Of a stretch of 45,636 bases of DNA, positions 36,493-45,636 are shown piece after piece. A model generated the notes under the pieces. The model was not told the DNA's origin, did no database searches, and saw nothing but the letters and a program-made list of their open reading frames with translations. A program made the translations under genes and the position numbers. Source of the stretch: Dipetalonema caudispina (taxonomy: Eukaryota > Nematoda > Chromadorea > Rhabditida > Onchocercidae); assembly GCA_013365325.1 (NCBI GenBank), contig JABVXV010000425.1:1-45636 (forward strand), read 5' to 3'. Within the stretch, counting starts at the first letter, position 1. Every line of letters starts with the position of its first letter.

Positions 36493-39455
36493 CAAATTTT
36501 TAACAACTTGCGATATTTTCCACCTCATGATAACTTATTATTAATCTGAAACAATCAAACATTAAAATTGCCATATTAACTTCAAAAATTTGTTTTAAAA
36601 TTGTTCACGTTTTAGGAATCAAATTGAGGATATTAGAGAAAAACAATGGAGAAATTATAATATATATTAGTATTTTTCTATTTCATTGTATGTTGAAATT
36701 TGGTCGGAGAAGTATTTGCATATTAATACATGTAAACTTAAAAAAAAAAAAAAAAAGACATAACTTGCGTCATATTTTTAATTGAACAATTATTTTAAAA
36801 TAATCGATGGCAAAAGTTTGGTCGATTATGTAAGTTGAATACTAAAATTGTGTGAGCTTTTCTCAGATAAGATTTATTTTGCATATTTGTTTTTGAAATT
36901 ATTTTACTTTGTAAGGATAAAAAGGAAATGATTGAATTTGAAATTTTATAAATTTTTAATTTTTTAATCTTATAACTCAAATTATTTGAGCAGTTTTTAA
37001 GGCAAACAAATTTCTGCACAAAAATTGCACATTAATTGACTGAAATGAAGAGAAATTGAAATGGAATGTTAATGACTGCTTGAAACGAATACAAGGAGGA
37101 ATGAAATATATTAAAAACGCAAAGATGGTAAGTAATTCAGAAGTATTTGAAAAAGATTTCGGTTACTTGGTTCTTTTTTTTTTTTTTTTAAAAGATCAAT
37201 AATAGCTATTAAGTCGAATATAAAATATACATCTTGAAATATTCCGATGATTATATACCTCCAATTTGATTTCAATTTAATTACAATTGGGCGTTTTGTT
37301 CATTTCTTCACATACCAGTAATTTTTTTTTTTTTTCATCTCTTTCTCATTGAATTATTTGATTTATTTGCTGTTGCAAGCATTTTTCATTGTTTTTTTAA
37401 GTTTTATATTTAATTCTTCTTTTTTGCCGTTTCAATTTTAAATTTAATGGTATTTTTGAAACGTTGCAAAATATCTCTTGCATTTGCTTTTTACAATTAT
37501 TAATAAAAAAATATCAGGAAATCGCGCAGCAATATTATCAGTGAGGAGGGAACGATTTGAAATTATCAATTCGTGATAGAAATTATAGTTTCCACGATTT
37601 GAATCTATCAAATTTATGGTTTGAAATTATCATTTTCATGATTTGAAGAAAAGTGATGGTTGAAAAATTAACACATATTTGAAGCAATTTTTTTTTTTTT
37701 TTTGTTAATAATTAGCAGATTAATGTAAGAAATAATATCCGTTATTCATTGTTTTCTTAGCTTTTGAAACTTCACAATTGCTTTCGCTATATATATATAT
37801 ATATGAATACCGGTTAATTGATTATACCAAATATAATATTTCGACAGGATAAAACAATAATTCGATTATTGTAAAACAATAACATTGAATAATTCGATTA
37901 ATTCTGTAGCTTTTTGGTACGATGTAACCGTATTATTAAATATTTGAAAACAAATTAAATCATCAAAACAAAATTAATGAATTTTTTTGCATTTGTTTTC
38001 AAATTAAGCACAAAAAAGTTAAAATTCAAACAAATAATATTGCTTTTATATTGGACTGCATGATATATTATTATCGTAATTATTAAACACTAATTATCAT
38101 CAAATGTTCTATCGAATGCAATTGCTAATATAATATGAAATATTTATGCGTTGCGAATAAAAATCGCATAAATTGTGAAATATTGCTATATACCACAACA
38201 ACAATAACAATCATCCAACAAATTATTGGAACAATAAGCTGATAATTTAAGCAAGACTTTGCAAATAAAATTATATTCGCAGCATTTCAAAATGATACAG
38301 ACAATATAATGAAATAGGACATCATCATCAAAAATTCCATCAATTTTGAAATAAATAGAAAAAAAGGATTACAAAATTAATGTATTAACTAATTTTACTA
38401 ATAATTGAAATTTTTTGAATTTAGAAACTGGTTTCTTAATTTTCTATATTTGAAACACTAATTCTGCATAACAATGCTATGTGCAATATATTTTATTTGT
38501 ATCAGCAGTTTAGTAAATATTTTGGCAAAGTTTAGCGACTTTATCTCTTGGATCATAAATTGGAAGCTACGAATTAATTCATAAACCTGAATATTTCTGT
38601 AATTTATAAAGCAAACTTTGCCTTGATTAATTGATACCTGACATTTTCTTGGCTTATTTGAAAATTTCCATTGAACGCTTTAATTTTTTTTTCCAATTAT
38701 AAATGTTATAACTTTGCAAATGTTGTACGAAAAAATTTAAATGTTGTTAGATTGTATTCTAACTTTTGAAGAAAATGATCATTTTTTTATTAAAAGTTAT
38801 TTATAAAAAAGAATTTGGAAAATACAAATGAAGGACTAACCTTATTATTGTTATCAAATCATTTGTTTTACACAATGAATGGTTATCAGTATGATTGGAC
38901 AAGTGCTTATCTTTATTAATCGTTGTCAAAAAAATCATTACCCTACTAAACAACGATTGTATTTAAGGTTATTCTTTTAAAAATTTGAAATAACTTATTA
39001 TTAGTTTTAAGACTGCTTCTATGCTACGTAATTATATGTTACGCATATCTTTTCATAGTAGATCCTTTTTCAAATTGCATGTTGATGAAGCCAAAAATTA
39101 AATGCTTTATTTTCAATTTCGAAAATTTAATTTCATTACAAATAATTCTAAATAAGAAAGTTTCAAATTGCAATGGTTTATAATGCTCGGAATATTACAA
39201 CAAATCCAATGTACAATATTTTCTGTCTTTTTTACATTTTCAAAAATATTCAATGCTAAAAAAAAAAGGTAATGTTACTGATTTTTTGATTTTTTAAAAT
39301 TTTTCTCAGTCAACACCTTTCTCCTGAAATAGATATACATGATCGTTCATTTTTCTAACATCAATTTTTTGTTCCGTCTTTTTTGATCCTTCTCCTTCTT
39401 TCTTCTTTAATTTTATCAATTTTTAATCAATAATATTTTTGTAAATCTTTTATAG

Positions 39456-39556
39456 TTATCGTTATTTTCATTGTTGCTGCTATTGTTGTAGTAGCATTTG
39501 AAATTTCCCGAAGAGAAAAAATACAATTTTACCATTCCCTGTTTTTTTATCGATAA
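39456..39556 (+). other. Exon-like segment encoding one membrane helix
   Basis: A TTTTATAG acceptor, two bases, then 32 codons to TAA: IVIFIVAAIVVVAFEISRRE followed by a short tail. A hydrophobic run then basic residues resembles a membrane anchor with cytosolic stop-transfer. No gene context; may be chance. Confidence 0.2.
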
Positions 39557-40261
39557 TATAAATTTTATTTATTTGCTGAACAATAATTTACAAATTGACA
39601 TATTATATGAATGAAAATAATTTTCGACAATTTAAAATAATTTGAGCCCAAAAACAGTCAAATATTATCTTAAAAAATGAAAAACATACTATGTAGGAAA
39701 ATGAATTCATGAAATTCCAAATGTAAGAAAATGATAAACAAAAAAAAGGAGGTAAAAAGAAACAAAGTAAATAAAAAGCAAACGTACATAAATGAATCAA
39801 AGTGTAACAGATGTGACATTTGGGGTCGTGTCAAACATTCCAATGATTCCATTACGATGATGATAATTAGCGAAAAGAAGAAAGTAGTTTTGTCAAGGCG
39901 ACATTTTCCAATATTATCTATTTAGGACAGTAGATAACCTTTGCTAAAAGAATGGAATGAAATTGAAAGGGGAAAAGAAGAGGGAGAAGAAAAAGGAGAA
40001 AAGTACGAAAAAATTGTTGTTTTTGATTTAAAGGTTATGATCATATTTGTTATTCCGGCTGTGGTTATGGGTAAATACATACTATACCATACCTTCTATA
40101 CTTCCAAGTTCTCCATCCTATTTCAATGTACCGTATGTATTCTGTATATATATAGTCCTTGAGTATATATATTTTATATTTAATATTATGCGTTAATTAC
40201 CCTTCTCATACATATTTATTTATTTAATTTAGATTTATTTGTAATGTTCTATAAGACAATG

Positions 40262-40360
40262 GAGCCGAATGAATGAAGAGATAATTAGTCGGATGGATGA
40301 AAGGATAATTAGCCGGATGGATGAAGGGATGATTAGCCGGATGGATAGACGAACGGTTGG
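40262..40360. repeat. Short minisatellite, unit about 25 bp
   Basis: About four imperfect copies of a unit like GGATGGATGAAAGGATAATT + AGCC, followed at 40440-40490 by a nearly pure C/T tract. It produces a repetitive HPANYPFI-type minus-strand read-out. Confidence 0.85.
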
Positions 40361-40519
40361 ACAGGAATGGACAGATAGATGAAAGGATGAAGAAGAGGAA
40401 GAAGAATAGAGGGGGCGTTAAAAGAGCTAAAACTAGCCCATCATCTCCTCCCTTTCCCCCTCTCTCCCTTTCTCTCCCTTTCCCTCCCACTATCATCTTT
40501 TCTAAATAAAGAATTGTAG

Positions 40520-40623
40520 AATTCGAGCAAAGTGAAAGAATGCCGCCTCTGTCATTGCTGTCATCAAAACGACAAGCTGCTACACTACCAATTATTTTCA
40601 CTCCTAATTACTCACTTAGTTAA
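40520..40623 (+). other. Exon-like segment, unrecognised
   Basis: Acceptor GAATTGTAG, two bases, then 33 codons to TAA: starts FEQSERMPPLSLLSSKRQAA and ends FTPNYSLS. A GTTAAT donor lies one codon before the stop. The complementary strand is also open here (40224-40601, GTG start) but that frame runs through the minisatellite and C/T tract, so the plus strand is preferred. Confidence 0.3.
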
Positions 40624-41170
40624 TTGCTTACTTTGTTGCTGTTTTCTAATAATTGTTTCAGAAACATTTTAATTAATGTATCTTTTGAAATTTTTCATTG
40701 CAAGAAGTATAAATTAATGAATTGAAATTTCTAACTCATAGTTAGTATTAATCATTTCAAATTTTGACCAAAAAAAATTCTTCTTTTTTCACACTTTTTT
40801 TATTTTAAAATTACCATAAAGGGTAGTTAAAAATTCATTTTATGCTAAGATTTTTGGGAATAATTTAGTTTTTAACAAAAAGTATTAAATTGCTTGAATT
40901 TTTTCTTAAATTTTGCCAGTAAGAAATTTTTTTTCTTCACTTCCTTCTTTTCACTACTTTTTTTTTAAAAAAAAACGATGTAAAAAAAGTATATTGAAAA
41001 TTGAATTCATTTTAAAATTAAATTTTGAAAGCACTACATAATTTAAATAGTCTTTAATTAATTAGTCGTTAAATTGTAATCAAAGTTTTCTATCTTTTTT
41101 TTTCTCCGAATCTTCATGCAACGCCTTTTTCGTTATCAAAAGACCGGTTAATTCACCAATTATTTTTCAG

Positions 41171-41296
41171 CCAGCGAAGAAAATTGTTGCAGAAGGTGGA
41201 AATAGCCGTATTACTACAGCTGGGACAAAAAATACTTCCCTATTATTATTAAATATTACGGATCCGAAATTTCAGAATAATCCAGTGAAAACGTAA
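41171..41296 (+). other. Exon-like segment, faintly MSP/SSP-like
   Basis: TTTTTCAG acceptor, then 41 open codons in phase 0 and TAA. It contains PAKKIVAEGGNSRITTAGTK and ends NNPVKT. The spacing of AEGGxS ... NPV recalls the first half of nematode major-sperm/SSP domains, but the second half is absent and the resemblance is weak. It could be a terminal exon of an unrelated protein. The ShK gene begins 58 bp downstream. Confidence 0.3.
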
Positions 41297-41353
41297 CATA
41301 AACGGTGTATTATAAAAGGTTTCATTAATCCACTGAGTGTTTTGAAAAGAAAA

Positions 41354-42945
41354 ATGATCAAAACAATTTGTATACAACAATTACAGCTTATTTTACTATT
41401 TCTTACTGGTTCGTTTTAAAATTTTTATTTCTAATTTCTCTTCTTTTTGTTGTAAATTTCATTTTTAAAAATGTTTACTTCCTTTCAGTTATTATTTTTG
41501 CAAAAATTAGTTGAAATATATTATATAACACTAATGAATGTAGACTGAAAATAATTCAAACGAGACAGCTTAATTTGACTGTTAATTTCTTTTTTTCTTG
41601 ATTTAATACCTGAAACGTAAATTCTTTCGCAAATTTGTTAAATTTTGCGAAATCATTTATTGTTTAAAAACTGAAAAAAAAAGAAGAAAGAAAGGGAAAT
41701 TGATGATTGATCTTTTTTGTGAATGCTTTCAATACTTTTATAACATATGCGAAATTTATCCGTATCGGAAATTTGAATTTGGAATAAAATTCATATTAGT
41801 TTTTTTACGTCCCATAATTAATAGTAGATTATTTTCAAGAGAAATTTTTGTTCTAAAATTTTACATTTTGATATGATCAAATAAATTATTAGCTATTGAA
41901 TTATATAACGTATCAATTGAGGAGAAATGAAAATTTTGTGCATGAATTAATTTTGAGAAGTAAAAAGTACTTTTAAATAATGTTTTTGGAATGATGGATT
42001 ATGAATCTTTTCGAGGTCAATTCAAAACTTGTCTTTAATTCAAATTCGATAAAATAAAGACGGCGCAAATATATCAAAACATACAATTTGGGAATTACTT
42101 GACAAAAATTCAAAAATATTCGACTTTTTTTAATGCAGGAATTTTCAATTTAAGCTTACTGATATTTTTAACTCAAACTTGCAAGCATTTTATTTATTTA
42201 TTTATTTATTTGAACCTTGACATTACGCAATATAATTTGTATTTAAGTATTTTAATGTTATTCTTATAGATCATAGTTCCATTCCATGCCAGTGTATTCT
42301 TAAAGTTTTGCTCTTTGCGAAAATTTTTGTAAATTCCGAAGCATTTGTCGAGCTAACCCGAATATCTCGACGCATCCCTTTCAAACGGGTTAAAGGGCAA
42401 ATGCAAGTGAGACGATGAAAGAGAAAAGACTAGAAACGAGCGAATTTTGATATTTAGCGTTATCAATCACTTAACAGAATGAAATTGTGCTCCTCTTTCT
42501 CACCAGATTAGGTTGACGACAAAAAGATCCCGCAATCAGCAAAAATTTCAAGTTTTATAGTCTCGGGTCATTTAGAAATTTAATCATATATTTTTATCGA
42601 GCATTTTAATTTTTCAGTATATTTCATTGATAGCTATACAAATACTTCAAACATCATTATTGATTGACGCGAAGTTTAATTAGTATTGATATTAAAAATT
42701 TGACCAATTATATCAATAAATAATTTGTTGATTTTTTCTAAATTTAATTAATTATTGCAGAAGTTGTGCCACAACTATCATTACCGCAGACTAGTAAGTT
42801 TAAATGCTTACCGAATGGTTGCTGTGATGAACACCAGTGGTGCCGTTTTTGGGCATCAATCGGTGAATGTACTGCAAATCCGGATTGGATGAGCGGAAAT
42901 TGTCAATTGGCGTGTAATACGTGTTTTTCTGACATGCAAGGTTAA
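41354..42945 (+). CDS. Small secreted ShK/SXC-domain protein
   Basis: Exon 1 (41354-41408) encodes a signal-peptide-like MIKTICIQQLQLILLFLT; exon 2 (42761-42945) follows a TTATTGCAG acceptor. The join (phase 1) gives about 79 aa. The mature part is a single ShK domain: the last six cysteines follow the family spacing C-D-x4-C-x3-WA-x2-G-x-C-x2-NP-x-WM-x3-C-x3-C-x2-C, preceded by two extra cysteines (CLPNGC). ShK/SXC domains are abundant in secreted nematode proteins, alone or attached to enzymes, and some block Kv potassium channels; no activity can be read from this sequence. The exon 1 assignment is inferred from signal peptide and phase; an alternative partner exon lies at about 42270. AATAAA is 26 nt past the stop. 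Confidence 0.7.
42341..42404. ncRNA. Compact three-way-junction structure with complementary loops
   Basis: Closing stem GCATTTG (42341-42347) with CAAATGC (42398-42404). Hairpin 1: TCGAG (42348-42352)/CTCGA (42366-42370). Hairpin 2: CCCTTT (42376-42381)/AAAGGG (42392-42397). Loop 1 contains AACCCG (42355-42360), the exact complement of CGGGTT (42386-42391) in loop 2. Together 24 possible pairs in 64 nt. It lies in the intron of the ShK gene. No known RNA family was recognised; transcription is inferred only. Confidence 0.4.
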
Positions 42946-45417
42946 GCTTAAATTCATTTTAGTTAAGTATAATAAAATATATTATATTTAAATTTAAATT
43001 GATTGGGGAAAAACGCAACTTATTGGAGCATATTTAGCTTGAAAAGTTTTTTAATTCTTTCCGAATATATGCATTATAAGGAAAATTTTGAAGTTATTTT
43101 TTCTCCAAATTTATTTGATTATTGCAGGATTTGAAAAACTGTCGACTTATGTATATTCATATATTTCTATTAAAAAATATTTTCTAGTAAAACTCTCTAT
43201 CAAATAAAATTTATTTGAACAGGGAAAAAGATTTTTTTTTTCATTAATTTACTGCTTTGATAAAAAAGAAATAATACTTAGTTTTATAATAATATTTATT
43301 ATTATAAATGATAATTTCATTATAATTTTTTCGTGCGCGTCAATCATTTAATGAACTAAAATATTTCCAAGATTTTATTTTGTAATTTAATTAAGTATAA
43401 ATATTTGTTAATAATCTAAAAAATTATTGAGAAAACGATTTCCATTTTTTACATTAAAAATCACTTCTGCTATGAATTAGTTACTTTTATTGTTATTTTT
43501 TATTTGAAAGCGATGAAAATTTGTTATTTTTTTAAACTGTCAACATGTTAGATATATGTTAATCATTTACTGGAAATTGACTTAAAATGGATAAATTTTT
43601 GTTTGCGATTTAAGATTTTCTGTTTCTTTCTTTTCCCTCTTGCAATTCATATCTTTTCTTTCTTTTATTTTTCCATATTAATAGCAAAAATCCTCCCACA
43701 ATTGTCGATCCAAACATAATTATTTATGTCGCACAGTAATTTCCGAAACAATTACGCTTATAATTTGCTAATTAGTAATTACGATTGTAAATGTCATAAA
43801 GAATATGATAGACAATGCTGTAATATAATTTTAAATATGATAAAAAAAAGAGCATAATATAATTTAAATGTTTAACAAGTTTAAACGATACTATTTCATA
43901 TTTGCCGATATCAAATGACTAATTAATTTGAGGCATAGATAACAAAAAAACTAATTCAATTGGATAAAATTTTATGACTGACTTTTTTTTAAAGAAATCT
44001 ACAAAAGAAAGACGGCATTGTTTAATATTTTTTCATAATATCATCACTAATAATTACAGTAATAAATGGTACTCTAATTTTCATTCCACAAATGAATTAC
44101 CATATTTGGTGAAATGCATTGAAATTAAAATAGCAATTAGTAAAATATTCGCTTTTTCCTTCCTTCCCAAGTAATTAAATTATGTGTATAAGTTCAAAAA
44201 TTGCTTAGTACCAAAAAAAATAACTTGTTTTATTTTCAGTAATTTTTTACCCTAACAACAAATTTTTTTAACTTTTTTAACTTTTATTGGTAATTAAGTC
44301 GGGACAAATATTGTTTGACATAACAATGGAATTTTTGTAAAAATACTTTTCCTTTTTTTCTATGAAAATTTTATAAAAAGTCAACATGAGCTTTTCGTTT
44401 TTTTTTTCTTCCTCTTTAAGTATTTTCCTAGCAGAAAAAAAAAAATGATGTTATTACATCGTGCACTTGCATTCCAAAAAAAAAAAAGAAATCTTTTTTT
44501 CTTGTTTCTTTTATTAATCTAAATTAATTGCTTGCAGGTAATTAATTGATTGAGCTGTTTGAAATGATAGCTAAGCAATTTAACATAAATGAATTAATTA
44601 ATTACATACATTGATTTACTCAAATATTTACAAGTGATATAATATTATTTGTTTGCTAAATTTTAGCTAATCAAATGTTCATCCCGTTGTAGCTAACTAA
44701 GTTAAATTTTAATCAATTAAATTCAAGTTTTTTTGGGAAATATTGAAAAAAAAACTGACTATATGCTTATTATAAAGCTTACTACACGTTATTTTACTTA
44801 CTTAGCTTAGGTTTTTCGGGCTAGTATACGATTATGATATGCAAATTCTAACGGTTGCAAACATATGCAATCAAATATAATTTATTAATTGTCAAAAGAA
44901 ATAAGGAGAAAAGCTAAAATCTTAGTTAAAATGACGTAACATCTTTAAAATTATTAACATTTTACATGCATATCAGTGCAGACACACACACACAACCACC
45001 GATCTTACATAGAACAAACTTTTGATGTCTTCAATTGAAGTGATCTTTCCGCACTGTGATCACTTTTCATCATATCGCCCTTTCCTTTCGATTGAGCAGA
45101 CTGATAAGAATTTGATTAATTTAAATCTTTTTAATTATATATTAATTATTTATTGTCTTCAAGTCGTCGATCAACTTTTGTAATATTTTATTTCCCTTTT
45201 TAATAAATTTTTTCACTTACAAAAAAATGCATTTAAAAAAAAAAAGAAAAGATAATACAATGCTTGCATATTCATGAAAAAAAGAGTGTAAGACTTTTTA
45301 CGTACAAAAGTTTAAATAAAAAAAAATATATATAAATTAATAATTAGCTGAAGAAATTATTTACGGATTTGCTTAATCAAATTAAATTGTTCTTCATAAA
45401 TAAAAAAAAGGAAAGTC
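42946..45417. other. AT-rich 3' flank without recognised gene
   Basis: Poly-A/T runs, a (CA)n tract near 44982-44994, and an 8-bp inverted repeat AAGTGATC/GATCACTT (45038-45065) with a 12-nt loop. No convincing open frame. Confidence 0.6.
42971..42976 (+). terminator. Poly(A) signal of the ShK gene
   Basis: AATAAA 26 nt after the TAA stop, followed by an AT-rich stretch. Confidence 0.6.

Positions 45418-45636
<219 letters not shown>

Larger units (their letters stand above)
31362..41353. other. Ten-kilobase AT-rich desert with isolated islands
   Basis: Dominated by poly-A/T runs, ATT/ATC-type simple sequence (33.1-33.6 kb gives spurious hydrophobic frames), a (CT)n tract, and short inverted repeats. 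Coding-looking islands are listed separately (32291-32364 minus; 34423-34569, 39456-39556, 40520-40623, 41171-41296 plus). It could contain giant introns of one or more genes, intergenic regulatory DNA, or both; the sequence alone does not decide. Confidence 0.5.

Noticed and set aside
40224..40601. 125-codon minus-strand frame with GTG start
   Set aside because: Passes through the minisatellite and the C/T tract; the plus strand has the better splice site and composition.
42341..42404. Hammerhead, twister or tRNA assignment for the structured element
   Set aside because: No CTGATGA/GAAA core, no twister conserved loop, and no T-loop or anticodon arm of the right size on either strand.

Overview
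The window looks like nuclear DNA of a nematode, most probably a parasitic clade III (filarial/spirurid) species. It is strongly AT-rich. Genes are broken into many short exons by mostly small introns with TTTCAG/TTTTAG acceptors. Three genes have a 3' splice acceptor 4-15 nt upstream of the initiator ATG, as expected for spliced-leader trans-splicing, and there is a secreted ShK/SXC-type peptide gene. The species cannot be fixed from the sequence. All exon models were built by hand from reading frame, splice-site phase and recalled human or bee homologues; none was checked by alignment software.

Layout: both ends are long (ATT)n/(AAT)n microsatellites. 0.5-7 kb is AT-rich with a few small coding-like islands on the minus strand (542-706, 1241-1414, 5769-5902). 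6960-9905 (+) is a GH56 hyaluronidase-family enzyme in 7 exons. 11085-17953 (-) is PLAA/UFD-3 in 19 exons: WD40 propeller, two PFU domains in tandem, PUL domain. It is divergent from SF3A3 (19177-23853, +, 9 exons), the SF3a60 splicing factor. The shared upstream region carries a GC-rich 11+5 bp hairpin and a G-quadruplex motif. 24533-30517 (-) is ICE2/NARG2 in 15 exons, a little elongation complex subunit, convergent with SF3A3. A short unrecognised + gene starts at 30811, divergent from ICE2. 31.4-41 kb is an AT-rich desert with simple repeats and a few isolated exon-like islands. 41354-42945 (+) is a small secreted ShK-domain gene, whose intron holds a compact three-way-junction structure with complementary loops. 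The last 2.5 kb has no recognisable gene.

The recognised genes form two head-to-head housekeeping pairs (ufd-3/SF3A3 and ICE2/unknown). SF3A3 (pre-mRNA splicing) and ICE2 (snRNA gene transcription) both bear on spliceosome supply, but there is no evidence of co-regulation. The most interesting points are the extra PFU domain in UFD-3, a clear nematode ICE2 whose last exon is open in two frames behind two acceptors 17 nt apart, the GC-rich hairpin/G4 island, and the kissing-loop-like intronic structure.
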